Shown here: positions 1 to 8,798 of the stretch, one piece after another
How positions within the stretch are numbered: the first letter of the stretch is position 1
Layout: every line of letters begins with the position of its first letter
NCBI GenBank assembly: GCA_035652075.1
Contig: DASREL010000107.1
Coordinates: forward strand, 1-64,000
Origin: Gp6-AA45 sp035652075
GTDB lineage: Bacteria > Acidobacteriota > Vicinamibacteria > Vicinamibacterales > CAVVIG01
Reading direction: 5' to 3'
DNA: 64,000 nt
Translations under genes and position numbers: made by a program
The notes under the pieces: model-generated
What the model was told of the DNA's origin: nothing
Database searches by the model: none
The model's input: the letters and a program-made list of their open reading frames with translations, nothing else

Positions 1-2138
1 ACTACATCGGCACCGAGCACCTGCTGCTCGGCATCCTGCGCGAGGAGCGGTCCGTCGCGGCGTCCATCCTGATGGAAAAAGGGATGCGCCTCAACACCGT
101 GCGCGAGGACATCGTTCAACTGCTCAACGAGAAGACGACGCTGACGCGTGTGAAAGAAACGCCGCTGCTCGCCGAGTTCAGCCGCGATCTCACCGAATCG
201 GCGATGAAGAACCAGCTCGATCCGCTCGTCGGGCGCGAGCACGAGCTCGAGCGCGTCCAGCAGGTGCTGTGCCGTCGCACGAAGAACAACGCCGTCCTCA
301 TCGGCGAACCGGGCGTCGGCAAGACCGCCATCGTCGAAGGGCTCGCACAGAAGATCGTGTACGGCGACGTGCCGCACTTCCTCGCCGACAAGCGGATCCT
401 CGCGCTGGACATCTCCTTGATCGTCGCCGGCACGAAGTATCGCGGTCAGTTCGAAGAACGCCTCAAGGCGATCATGAAAGAACTGACCGACAACCCGAAC
501 ATCATCGTGTTCATCGACGAGCTGCACACGCTCGTCGGCGCGGGATCGGCGGAAGGCTCGCTCGACGCGGCGAACATCCTGAAGCCGGCGCTCAGCCGCG
601 GCGAAATCCGCTGCATTGGCGCGACGACGCCGGCGGAGTACCGCAAGTACATCGAAAAGGATCGATCGCTCGAGCGGCGCTTCCAGGCGATCAAAGTGGA
701 TCCGCCGGGCGAGCGTGAGACGATCGAGATCCTGCTCGGCGTCAAGGATCGCTACGAGAACTTCCACCACGTCGAGTACACCCGCGAAGCGATCGAAGCG
801 GCCGTGTATCAATCGAACCGCTACATCACTGACCGGTTTTTGCCGGACAAGGCAATCGATCTGGTGGACGAGGCGGGCGCGCGCGCGAAGTTGCGCGAAG
901 CGGGCTACAGCGAAGAGTTCGGCGAGATCAACAAGAGCATCCGTTTGAGCATCGAGCGGATGGAAAGCGCAGCGGCCGAGAAGGACTACGAACGCGCCGC
1001 GCGGTTCCGCGACGAGGAAGCCGCGGCTCGCGAGAGCCTGCAGCTCGTGCGCGAGAAGTTCGACGTCAAGTCGAGCGCGCGGAAAGTGATCGTCGGCAAG
1101 GGCGAGATCGACGAAGTCGTCTCGAAGTGGACCGGCGTCCCGATGGCGTCGATCAACCAGGACGAGGGCGACAAGCTGCTGCGGATGGAGACCGAACTCC
1201 ATCGCCGCGTCATCAGCCAGGAACGCGCGATCTCGGCGATCTCACGCGCGATCCGCCGCTCACGCGCCGGCTTGAAGAATCCGAATCGCCCGGTCGGCAG
1301 CTTCGTGTTCCTCGGTCCGACCGGCGTCGGCAAGACCGAACTCGCGCGCGCCCTGGCGAACTTCCTGTTCGGCAGCGATCACGCGCTGATCCGCTTCGAC
1401 ATGTCCGAGTACATGGAGAAGCACTCGGTCAGCAAGCTGATTGGCTCGCCGCCCGGATACGTGGGCCACGAAGAGGGCGGTCAGCTCACCGAGAAGGTGA
1501 AGCGCAATCCGTACTCGGTCGTGCTGCTCGACGAAATCGAGAAGGCGCATCCGGACATCTTCAACATCCTGTTGCAGGTGTTCGAGGACGGCCATCTCAC
1601 CGACGGTCTCGGTAATCGTGTGAACTTCAAGAACACGATCATCATCATGACGTCGAACATCGGCGCGCGCTTCATCCAGAAGAAGAGCTCGCTCGGGTTC
1701 CAGTCGTCCGACAGCGGCATCATCGAGAAGAGCGTGCAGGACATGGTGCTCGGCGAGGTGAAGCGCACGTTCAACCCCGAGTTCATCAACCGCATCGACG
1801 AGATCATCGTCTTCGAGGCGCTCAGCGACGATGACCTGCGCCGCATCATGGGGCTGCTGGTCACGCAGTTGAACGAGAACCTCATCGATCGCAAGCTGAA
1901 GATCACGCTGACGCCGGAAGTCATCGACTGGATCATCGAGGTGACGTGCAAGGACCGCTCGTACGGCGCACGTCCGCTGCGTCGCGCGATTCAGAAGTAT
2001 GTCGAAGATCCGTTGTCGGAGGAGTTGATCCGCGGTCATCTCCGCGGCGGCGAGATCGAGGTCTACCTGGACGCCGGACAGCTCGCCTACCGGCCGCAGG
2101 GCGAAGACACAGTCGCGGTGGGGCGCAAGCTTAGCTAA
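1..2138 (+). CDS. clpC: ClpC-type AAA+ unfoldase, 5' end outside window
   Basis: ATP-dependent unfoldase that feeds proteins to the ClpP protease. The frame is open from position 3, upstream of the first internal ATG at 72, so the gene is cut by the window edge. It starts inside the second Clp N-terminal repeat (IGTEHLLLGIL). Visible parts in order are the first AAA+ domain with Walker A GEPGVGKT and Walker B VFIDELH, a UVR-like middle segment (KDYERAARFRDEE) typical of ClpC, and the second AAA+ domain with GPTGVGKTE and VVLLDEIEKAH. The C-terminal D2 small domain is complete. About 711 residues are visible of the usual 810-850. Its last 8 bases overlap the end of the convergent response-regulator gene. 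Lying beside a stressosome locus, it fits a general-stress neighbourhood, but that link is inference. Confidence 0.95.
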   Translation, partial: YIGTEHLLLGILREERSVAASILMEKGMRLNTVREDIVQLLNEKTTLTRVKETPLLAEFSRDLTESAMKNQLDPLVGREHELERVQQVLCRRTKNNAVLIGEPGVGKTAIVEGLAQKIVYGDVPHFLADKRILALDISLIVAGTKYRGQFEERLKAIMKELTDNPNIIVFIDELHTLVGAGSAEGSLDAANILKPALSRGEIRCIGATTPAEYRKYIEKDRSLERRFQAIKVDPPGERETIEILLGVKDRYENFHHVEYTREAIEAAVYQSNRYITDRFLPDKAIDLVDEAGARAKLREAGYSEEFGEINKSIRLSIERMESAAAEKDYERAARFRDEEAAARESLQLVREKFDVKSSARKVIVGKGEIDEVVSKWTGVPMASINQDEGDKLLRMETELHRRVISQERAISAISRAIRRSRAGLKNPNRPVGSFVFLGPTGVGKTELARALANFLFGSDHALIRFDMSEYMEKHSVSKLIGSPPGYVGHEEGGQLTEKVKRNPYSVVLLDEIEKAHPDIFNILLQVFEDGHLTDGLGNRVNFKNTIIIMTSNIGARFIQKKSSLGFQSSDSGIIEKSVQDMVLGEVKRTFNPEFINRIDEIIVFEALSDDDLRRIMGLLVTQLNENLIDRKLKITLTPEVIDWIIEVTCKDRSYGARPLRRAIQKYVEDPLSEELIRGHLRGGEIEVYLDAGQLAYRPQGEDTVAVGRKLS

Positions 2139-2817
2139 GCGCCCCGCTTTCCAGCAGCAACCGGTTCACCACCGACACCAACGTCCCGCGGGGCAGCGGC
2201 TCCGTCAGATACAGATCCGCCGACCCTTCCGCGAGTGCCCACAGCTGTTCCTTCGGCGTCTTCATCGTCGCCGACACCTGCACGACCTTGATCCCGTTCG
2301 TGGACGGATCGCTTTTGATCTGCCTGCAGATCTCGACGCCGTTGATGTCGGGCAGGTGCACGTCGAGCACGATGACGTGCGGGCGATGCCGCCGCGCGAG
2401 TTCGAGCGCCTCGCGGCCGGTCTGCGCTTCGACGACATGGAAGCCTTCGGCGCGGAAGATTTTTGAGCGGGCGAACAGCATCGCTTCGTTGTCGTCGACG
2501 TTCAGCAGCGTCAGCGGCTCCTTCTGCGTTATGCGGCGTCCGCGCCACGCGCGCTGCAGGACCGGTTCGGCGCGTTTCACCATCTCAGCAATCAGCGCGC
2601 GGTTGTCGGCGGGCAGTCCGGCGATGTACGCGTCGAGCGCTGATGACAACACACGCCACTGCGGTTCGTGCTGCATCTGCGCGAGCGCCTGTAATTTTTC
2701 GAGCGCCGACGGCGGAATGCGAAGCGCGAGTTGCGGGTAGTCGATCACACGATCGCCGGGACGAACGCCGGCCGGCGGACGACCACGGCCGCGTCGAGTG
2801 CGATTAGTTGCTGCCAT
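2131..2817 (-). CDS. REC-domain protein with N-terminal ribbon-helix-helix-like segment
   Basis: A 228-residue protein if started at the ATG at 2817; an upstream in-frame extension exists but is less natural. Residues about 28-68 (LALRIPPSALEKLQALA) read like a CopG/Arc ribbon-helix-helix DNA-binding fold. Residues about 102-222 are a receiver domain with acidic pair DD108-109 and phosphoacceptor Asp152 in IVLDVHLPD. The order is reversed relative to ordinary response regulators, where REC comes first. The conserved lysine of the KP motif is Glu206 (LTEP). The REC of the kinase at 7654 has the same LTEP change and similar flanking sequence (VVQVSAT), so the two may be partners. It is divergent from the stressosome operon with a 65-base gap. 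The RHH call is from pattern only; REC is certain. Confidence 0.8.
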   Translation of the reverse strand: MAATNRTRRGRGRPPAGVRPGDRVIDYPQLALRIPPSALEKLQALAQMQHEPQWRVLSSALDAYIAGLPADNRALIAEMVKRAEPVLQRAWRGRRITQKEPLTLLNVDDNEAMLFARSKIFRAEGFHVVEAQTGREALELARRHRPHVIVLDVHLPDINGVEICRQIKSDPSTNGIKVVQVSATMKTPKEQLWALAEGSADLYLTEPLPRGTLVSVVNRLLLESGALS

Positions 2818-2882
2818 TTTTGTGTGTCCGCTGTGGACGAAGAACCGCGGCGAGTATAGCATTCGAAATTTCGGGGGACGCA
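2818..2882. promoter_or_regulatory. divergent control region of the stressosome locus
   Basis: This 65-base gap separates the divergent REC gene from the rsbR-like gene. It holds a perfect 10-base palindrome, CGAAATTTCG, at 2864-2873. A TATAGC-like -10 candidate lies just upstream at 2855-2860. A strong ribosome binding site (GGGGGA, 2874-2879) precedes the ATG at 2883 and decides that start. The palindrome could be an operator for the ribbon-helix-helix REC protein, which is inference. Confidence 0.4.
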
Positions 2883-3752
2883 ATGATCGAGACCGTGACG
2901 CCGCGACTCGCCAAGCTCATCCGTGACAGAGAGAACGACATTCTCGGGCAGTGGATCGCGTTGCAAACCGCAAGCGCGGAGACGCGTCGCGATCTCATGA
3001 GCGAGAGCGAGCTGCGCCAGCAATCGTCGGATTTCTTGAGCGCCCTCCGCCGCGCACTCGACAGCGATCCGCAGATCGAATTCGGCAACACCGTCTGGGC
3101 CGATGTCCGATCGCTGCTCGCGCAAATCTCGGAGTCCCGCGCGCGTCAGGGATTCTCGCCGTCGGAGACGGCGATGTTCGTCTTCTCGCTGAAACAGCCG
3201 TTGTTTGCCGCGGTCCAAGCCGGCGCGAAGGACGCCGCGTCGCTCGCGCAGGACACGTGGACCATTACGACGGTGATCGACCGGCTCGGTCTCTACACGA
3301 CTGAGGCGCATCAGAAGAGCCGCGAATCGGTCATCATGCGGCAGCAGCAGGAGATGATGGAGCTGTCGACGCCCGTCGTCACGATGTGGGAGGGCATCCT
3401 CGCGCTGCCGCTCATCGGCACGCTCGACAGCGCGCGCACGCAGGTCGTCATGGAAAACCTGCTGCAGCGCATCGTCGAAACGGGTTCGTCGATTGCGATT
3501 CTCGACATCACCGGCGTGCCGACCGTGGACACGCTGGTCGCGCAGCATTTGTTGAAGACGGTGGCGGCGGCGCGGCTGATGGGCGCCGACTGCATCATCA
3601 GCGGCATCCGCCCGCAGATCGCGCAGACGATCGTGCATCTCGGCGTCGATTTGAACAGCGTCACGACGAAGGCGACGCTCGCCGACGCGTTCGGCACGGC
3701 GCTGCGCCGGCTTGGCCTCGGGATCGCGAAACAGCCGCAGCCAGCCGCGTAA
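2883..3752 (+). CDS. rsbR: RsbR-like stressosome sensor/scaffold protein
   Basis: Sensor subunit of a stressosome. The 289-residue protein has a helical N-terminal half (about residues 1-160, RsbRD/RsbRA-like helical or non-haem-globin-like sensor region) and a C-terminal STAS domain (about 165-280). In the STAS domain the RsbR phosphosite context is present at VPTVDTLV (Thr217) and ISGIRP (Ser240, where many RsbR proteins have Thr). The start at 2883 is chosen for the GGGGGA Shine-Dalgarno sequence and the family N-terminus; an upstream in-frame start at 2808 would overlap the divergent gene. The gene is followed three bases later by the rsbS-like gene, giving the classical R-S-T order. The signal sensed cannot be read from the sequence. 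Confidence 0.88.
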   Translation: MIETVTPRLAKLIRDRENDILGQWIALQTASAETRRDLMSESELRQQSSDFLSALRRALDSDPQIEFGNTVWADVRSLLAQISESRARQGFSPSETAMFVFSLKQPLFAAVQAGAKDAASLAQDTWTITTVIDRLGLYTTEAHQKSRESVIMRQQQEMMELSTPVVTMWEGILALPLIGTLDSARTQVVMENLLQRIVETGSSIAILDITGVPTVDTLVAQHLLKTVAAARLMGADCIISGIRPQIAQTIVHLGVDLNSVTTKATLADAFGTALRRLGLGIAKQPQPAA

Positions 3753-3755
3753 GCC

Positions 3756-4148
3756 ATGGAACGCATTCCGATTCTCAAGATGGGCGAGTGCCTGCTCGTG
3801 TCGATTCAGGTCGACATGCACGACCGCCTCGCCATGCAACTGCAGGACGATCTCACGTCGCGCATCGCCGACACCGCGGCGCGCGGCGTGCTGATCGACA
3901 TCTCGGCGCTCGAGATGGTCGATTCGTTCATCGGCCGGATGCTGGGCAACATCGCCGCGATGTCGCGCGTGCTGGACGCCGAAACGGTCGTCGTCGGCAT
4001 GCGGCCGGCCGTGGCGATCACGCTCGTGGAACTCGGGTTGTCGTTATCGGGGGTGCGCACGGCGCTCAACATCGAAAAAGGGATGGAGCTCCTGGCGACC
4101 TCGATCGGCGCCGGCAACGGTCGGGTCCATGGTCCTCGTTTCGACTGA
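3756..4148 (+). CDS. rsbS: RsbS-like STAS antagonist
   Basis: A single-STAS-domain protein of 130 residues, the core scaffold and antagonist of RsbT in stressosomes. The phosphorylatable serine of RsbS is present as Ser57 in the DSF motif (ALEMVDSFIGRM), the residue normally phosphorylated by RsbT. The length matches RsbS (about 120), with a slightly longer tail. It overlaps the rsbT-like gene by 20 bases, which implies translational coupling and matched stoichiometry. Confidence 0.9.
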   Translation: MERIPILKMGECLLVSIQVDMHDRLAMQLQDDLTSRIADTAARGVLIDISALEMVDSFIGRMLGNIAAMSRVLDAETVVVGMRPAVAITLVELGLSLSGVRTALNIEKGMELLATSIGAGNGRVHGPRFD

Positions 4149-4533
4149 CAGTCTTCCTCTCGAGCGCGACGAGCACATCGTCATCGTGCGACAGGCGGTG
4201 CGCCAGCGCGCGATCGAGCTCGGATTCAGCCTCGTCGACCAGACCAAGATCGTGACGGCGGCGAGCGAGCTCGCGCGCAACACGATCCAGCACGGCGGCG
4301 GTGGATCGGCGTTGATCGAGATCGTCAACGACGGCGCGCGGCGCGGCCTGCGCCTGACGTTCGAGGATGCCGGCCCCGGCATTCCTGACATCGCGCTGGC
4401 GATGCGCGACGGGTTCACCACCGGCGGCGGCTTAGGGCTCGGGCTGTCGGGCGCGAAGCGGCTGTCGAACGAGTTTTCGATCTCGTCGGTGCTGGGAGAA
4501 GGAACGAAAGTCGTCATCACGCGATGGAAGTAA
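4129..4533 (+). CDS. rsbT: RsbT-like serine/threonine protein kinase (HATPase_c)
   Basis: A 134-residue GHKL-type kinase that in known stressosomes phosphorylates RsbR and RsbS and, once released, activates a downstream partner. The N box ELARNTIQHG, G1 box DAGPGIPD and G2 box GLGLGLSGAKRL are all intact. The ATG at 4129 lies inside the end of the rsbS-like gene. No RsbU phosphatase follows, so the output partner must be one of the next genes or lie elsewhere. The next three products each carry one or more related ATPase domains. Confidence 0.9.
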   Translation: MVLVSTDSLPLERDEHIVIVRQAVRQRAIELGFSLVDQTKIVTAASELARNTIQHGGGGSALIEIVNDGARRGLRLTFEDAGPGIPDIALAMRDGFTTGGGLGLGLSGAKRLSNEFSISSVLGEGTKVVITRWK

Positions 4534-5546
4534 TGACGCAGGCCGAGCATCGCGTCTGTCCCGTCGTCGAGGGGAGCCAGCCGTCCGCCGTGCGTGCTGC
4601 TGCGCGCGAGAGTGCTGGCGCGGCCGGGTTTGACGAAACCGACGCGTATCGCGCAGGCATTGTCGCGACCGAACTGGCCACGAATCTGGTCAAGCACGCG
4701 ACCGACGGCGGCAGCGTCCTCGTGCGCTCCTTCAGCGAAGACGGCTGCAGGGGTGTGGAATTGATCGCGATCGATCGCGGACCCGGCGTCCCGAGCGTGT
4801 CGGAATCGTTGCGCGACGGCCACTCCACCGCCGGATCTTCGGGGACCGGGCTCGGCGCGATTCAGCGCATGTCGGACGAGTTCGACATCCACTCGCAACC
4901 GGGGCGCGGCACCGCCATCATGGCGCGATTGTTCGCCGGACGTCGCAGACCGCCGGCCGCGCCGCTGTCGTTCGGCGCGGTGTCGGTCGCGATGGTCGCA
5001 GAGGATCCGTGCGGCGACGCGTGGGCCGTGCGTCAGCGCGATCGGTCGATGACGGTGTTCGTCGCGGACGGTCTCGGCCACGGGTTGTTTGCCGCCGAGG
5101 CGGCGCGGGCTGCCGTCACCGCGTGGACGAAAGAATCCGCGCGGCCACTCGCCGATGCGCTCGCGGTGATTCACGATGCGCTTCGCCATACCCGTGGCGC
5201 CGCCGGCGCGCTCGCGCACCTCGATCTCGAGAATTCGGTCGTCCGATTCGCCGGCGTCGGCAACATCTGTGGATCGATCACCAACAACGGCGTGTCGCGG
5301 CAGATGGTGTCGCACAACGGCACGCTCGGCCACCAGGCGCATCACTTCCGCGAATTCGCGTATCCCTGGTCGGACGATGGTGTGTTCGTGATGCATTCGG
5401 ATGGCTTGACGACGCACTGGACGCTCGATGGGTATCCCGGTCTGGCGCGCCGGCATCCAGCCGTGATCGCCGCCGTGTTGTATCGCGATTTCAATCGTGG
5501 GCGAGACGACGCGACCGTGCTCGTCTGCAGGGCGACGGCCGAGTGA
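4524..5546 (+). CDS. HATPase plus PP2C (SpoIIE/RsbX-like) phosphatase
   Basis: A 340-residue two-domain protein. Residues about 15-135 are a second RsbT/RsbW-like ATPase domain (N box ELATNLVKHA, G1 DRGPGVPS, G2 TGLGAIQRMS). Residues about 145-340 are a PP2C/SpoIIE phosphatase with all metal-binding aspartates visible (VADGLGHG, SDGLTT, GRDDATVLV). RsbX normally resets RsbR and RsbS by dephosphorylation and is a stand-alone phosphatase; here it carries its own kinase-like domain. It overlaps the rsbT-like gene by 10 bases and the next gene by four (GTGA). It may combine feedback phosphatase and kinase functions; the substrate is inferred from position. Confidence 0.88.
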   Translation: MEVMTQAEHRVCPVVEGSQPSAVRAAARESAGAAGFDETDAYRAGIVATELATNLVKHATDGGSVLVRSFSEDGCRGVELIAIDRGPGVPSVSESLRDGHSTAGSSGTGLGAIQRMSDEFDIHSQPGRGTAIMARLFAGRRRPPAAPLSFGAVSVAMVAEDPCGDAWAVRQRDRSMTVFVADGLGHGLFAAEAARAAVTAWTKESARPLADALAVIHDALRHTRGAAGALAHLDLENSVVRFAGVGNICGSITNNGVSRQMVSHNGTLGHQAHHFREFAYPWSDDGVFVMHSDGLTTHWTLDGYPGLARRHPAVIAAVLYRDFNRGRDDATVLVCRATAE

Positions 5547-7657
5547 GCGCGCCGATCCTCACCGTCGCCGTCAAGCACGAAGACGACGTCGTCGGCGCAC
5601 GGCAGCGCGCGCGGCAACTGGCGGCGCTCCTGGGATTCGACGTCACCGAGCAAACCCGTATCGCGACGGCGGTGTCGGAGATCGCGCGCAACGCGTTTGT
5701 CTATGCGGCCGGCGGCCGCGTCGAGTTCCTCATCGAGGGCGCGACGGCCCCGCAGTTGTTCCTGATACGCATCAGCGACCGCGGCAAAGGGATCGGCAAG
5801 CTGGCGGACGTGCTGTCGGGCCGCTACAAATCGGCCACCGGCATGGGCCTCGGCATCGTCGGCGCGCGCCGCCTGATGGATCAGTTCGACATCGCGTCGA
5901 CGGCGAAGGGCACGATCGTCACGCTCAAGAAGATCATGCCGCGCCGGTCACCGTTGATCACGCCGGCGGAATTCGCGCGAATCGGCGAGCGGCTCGAGTC
6001 GGAGCGGCCGGCCGGTCCGATCGATGAAGTGCGTCAGCAGAACCAGGAATTGCTGCGCACGCTCGAGGACTTGAATGCGCGCCAGCAGGAACTCGTCAGG
6101 CTCAATCGCGAGCTCGAGGACACGAATCGCGGCGTCGTCGCGCTGTACGCCGAGCTCGACGAACGCGCGGATCACTTGCGTCGCGCCGACGAAGTCAAGA
6201 CGCGATTCTTGTCGAACATGACCCACGAGTTCCGGACGCCCGTGAACTCGATCCTCGCGCTGACCGCGTTGCTGTCCGAGCGGCTGGGGACGCCGGCCGA
6301 CACGAAGGACGAAGTGTTCTACATCCGGCAGGCGGCGCAGCAGCTGTCGGACATCGTCAACGATCTGCTGGATTTGGCGAAAGTCGAAGCGGGGAAGATC
6401 GAAGTCCGGGCGGCGCAGTTCGAAGTCTCGGGACTGTTCGGCGCGCTGCGCGGCATGCTCCGGCCGCTGCTGATCAACCAGTCGCTCGCGCTGATCTTCG
6501 ACGAACCCGAAGGGATGCCGCCGCTGCATACCGACGAAAGCAAGGTCTCGCAGGTCCTGCGCAACTTCATTTCCAACGCGTTGAAGTACACCGAGCGCGG
6601 GCACGTCCGCGTCAGCGCGCAGTTGAGCGCCGACCGCACCACGATCAGCTTCCACGTGGCGGACACCGGCATCGGCATTCCCGCAACCGACCTGCATCGC
6701 ATCTTCGAAGAGTTCGTGCAGATCGAGAACCCGCTGCAGCGGCGCGTGAAAGGGACTGGTCTCGGCCTGCCGCTGTCGAAACGGCTCGCCGAATTGCTGG
6801 GCGGGACCGTCTCCGTCGAGAGCCAGCACGGCGTCGGTTCGACGTTTACGCTGACGATTCCCATCTTGTACCGCGCCCCGGTCGATCCTGATGCCGTCGA
6901 CATCCAGCCGGAGCGGCCTGGCGTTGCCTCCGTGCTCGTCGTCGAGGATTCCGACGAAGCGGTCCTGCTCTACGAACGGGCGCTCGACCTGACGCGCTAT
7001 CAGTTGATCCGCGTGCGGACGGTGGCCGCCGCCGAGCGGGCGCTCGCGTCCCGGCTGCCGGCGGCGATCATCCTCGACCTTCGGTTGTATGGCGAAGAGG
7101 CGTGGGACTTTCTCGCACAACTGAAGCGCCAGCCGACGACGGCGCACATTCCCGTGATTGTCTGCAGCGCGATCGACGATCGACGGAAAGGGTTCGCGCT
7201 CGGCGCCGACGCCTATACGGTGAAGCCGGTCGATACGAAGTGGCTCGCGAGGACGCTCGGTCGCTTCACGAGCGACCGCCGATCGGTCCGCGTGCTGACG
7301 GTGGACGACGAAGAAGCATCGCGCTTCATCATTCGGCAGATGCTCAACGACCCGGAGCACGTCGTGATCGAAGCGGCGAGCGGCAGCGATGGTCTGCTGC
7401 GCGCGCACGAGCAGCCGCCCGACGTCATCCTGCTCGATCTGCGGTTGACCGACATGACCGGCTTCGATGTGTTCGAACGGTTGCGTGCCGATCCGACAAC
7501 CGCCGGCGTGCCGGTCGTGGTGGTGACGTCGCAGCGCTTGAGCACGAACGAACGCGATCGGCTTGCGCCGGTCGCTGGTGTCCTTTCGAAGTCCACACTG
7601 ACGCGTGATTCGCTTCGACGCGCGATCGCCGAAGCGATCGAGCGTAAGATCGCATGA
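5543..7657 (+). CDS. hybrid histidine kinase: RsbT-like ATPase, HisKA-HATPase, REC-REC
   Basis: A 704-residue soluble protein started at the GTG at 5543, which overlaps the previous TGA. Domains in order are an RsbT-like ATPase (about 1-132, N box EIARNAFVYA, G2 TGMGLGIVGARR), a coiled coil (about 160-215), HisKA with His228 (MTHEFRTP), and the HATPase_c of the histidine kinase (about 330-440, G1 DTGIGIP, G2 GTGLGLPLSKRL). Two receiver domains follow, with Asp512 (IILDLRLYG) and Asp632 (ILLDLRLTD). No membrane segment is seen. The polypeptide therefore joins a partner-switching Ser/Thr-kinase-type domain with a His-Asp phosphorelay, which suggests that stressosome state is converted directly into two-component signalling. 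The mechanism is inference; the domain order is read from the sequence. Confidence 0.9.
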   Translation: MSAPILTVAVKHEDDVVGARQRARQLAALLGFDVTEQTRIATAVSEIARNAFVYAAGGRVEFLIEGATAPQLFLIRISDRGKGIGKLADVLSGRYKSATGMGLGIVGARRLMDQFDIASTAKGTIVTLKKIMPRRSPLITPAEFARIGERLESERPAGPIDEVRQQNQELLRTLEDLNARQQELVRLNRELEDTNRGVVALYAELDERADHLRRADEVKTRFLSNMTHEFRTPVNSILALTALLSERLGTPADTKDEVFYIRQAAQQLSDIVNDLLDLAKVEAGKIEVRAAQFEVSGLFGALRGMLRPLLINQSLALIFDEPEGMPPLHTDESKVSQVLRNFISNALKYTERGHVRVSAQLSADRTTISFHVADTGIGIPATDLHRIFEEFVQIENPLQRRVKGTGLGLPLSKRLAELLGGTVSVESQHGVGSTFTLTIPILYRAPVDPDAVDIQPERPGVASVLVVEDSDEAVLLYERALDLTRYQLIRVRTVAAAERALASRLPAAIILDLRLYGEEAWDFLAQLKRQPTTAHIPVIVCSAIDDRRKGFALGADAYTVKPVDTKWLARTLGRFTSDRRSVRVLTVDDEEASRFIIRQMLNDPEHVVIEAASGSDGLLRAHEQPPDVILLDLRLTDMTGFDVFERLRADPTTAGVPVVVVTSQRLSTNERDRLAPVAGVLSKSTLTRDSLRRAIAEAIERKIA

Positions 7658-8757
7658 CCATGGCCGCCGGCGCGTCGCGTTCCCTCGTGCTCGTCGTCGA
7701 CGATCAGGAGGCGGGCCGGTTCGCCAAATCCCAAATCGTTCGCCGCGCGCGGTTCGACGTCGTGGAAGCCGCCACGGGACACGACGCGCTGTCGATCGCC
7801 GCGAACCGCGACCCGGATCTCGTCATCCTCGACGTCAACCTGCCGGATATCAGCGGCCTCGAAGTGTGCCGGCAGCTCAAGGCGCGCCATCGATCCGTGC
7901 CGATGCAGGTGGTTCAGGTGTCCGCGACCGCCATCACCGACCAGGATCGCATCAAAGGTCTCGATGGCGGAGCTGACGCGTATCTCACCGAACCGGTGAA
8001 CCCTGAAGTGCTCGTCGCGACGCTGAACGCCCTCGATCGGACGCACCGGGCGGAAGCGGCGCTCGCGCGGGCGAATCGCCTGAAGGACGACTTCATTGCG
8101 GTCTTGTCGCACGAACTGCGCTCGCCGCTGAACGTGTCGCTCGGATGGATTGCGCGGCTGCGCCGCGACGATGCCACGCCGGAACAGCGGGCGAGGGCGA
8201 TCGATGCCATCGAGCGTGCGACCGCACAGCAGTGGCGCATCGTCAACGATCTGCTCGACGTCGCGCGAATCGAGAACGGGAAGCTCGAAGTCGAACTCGG
8301 GCCGATCGATCTCGTGGATGTGGTGCGAGCGTCGGTTGATGCCGTCGGCAGCCGCAGCGGGGCGCCGATCGCCGTCACGCTGCCAGCAGCACCCATCGCG
8401 ATCGTCGGCGATGCGGCGCGTCTGCAGCAGGTGATCGTCAACCTGCTGACGAACGCTCGCAACTTCACGCCGGAATATGGATCGATCGCCGTTGCGGTCG
8501 CCGCCGACGACGACTTCGCCGAGATCGTCGTCGAGGACACGGGCGCCGGCATCGAGCCCGAGCTGTTGCCGCACCTGTTCGAGCACTTCCGCCAATCGGC
8601 GGATCCGGCGCGCCGGCGGCACAAAGGGCTCGGTCTCGGGCTGTCGATCGCGCGTGGGATCGTCCATGCGCATCACGGCACGCTTAGGGCGAGCAGCCCA
8701 GGGCCGGGTCAAGGCGCGACCTTTACGATTCGGCTACCCCTCCGAACCGGCCGCTAA
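7654..8757 (+). CDS. REC-HisKA-HATPase histidine kinase
   Basis: A 367-residue protein with an N-terminal receiver domain (DD16-17, Asp60 in VILDVNLPD), then HisKA with His153 (LSHELRSP) and HATPase_c (DTGAGIEP, GLGLGLSIARGI). It starts with an ATGA overlap on the upstream kinase, so it belongs to the same operon. The switch lysine of the REC is replaced by Glu113 (LTEP), exactly as in the divergent REC protein at 2131-2817. There is no membrane segment. It is probably the terminal kinase of the locus, taking phosphoryl groups from the hybrid kinase; this order is inferred. Confidence 0.9.
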   Translation: MTMAAGASRSLVLVVDDQEAGRFAKSQIVRRARFDVVEAATGHDALSIAANRDPDLVILDVNLPDISGLEVCRQLKARHRSVPMQVVQVSATAITDQDRIKGLDGGADAYLTEPVNPEVLVATLNALDRTHRAEAALARANRLKDDFIAVLSHELRSPLNVSLGWIARLRRDDATPEQRARAIDAIERATAQQWRIVNDLLDVARIENGKLEVELGPIDLVDVVRASVDAVGSRSGAPIAVTLPAAPIAIVGDAARLQQVIVNLLTNARNFTPEYGSIAVAVAADDDFAEIVVEDTGAGIEPELLPHLFEHFRQSADPARRRHKGLGLGLSIARGIVHAHHGTLRASSPGPGQGATFTIRLPLRTGR

Positions 8758-8798
8758 ACGCCTTCCGCCGTCTAAAATCCTGTAACATAAGTGTTTTG

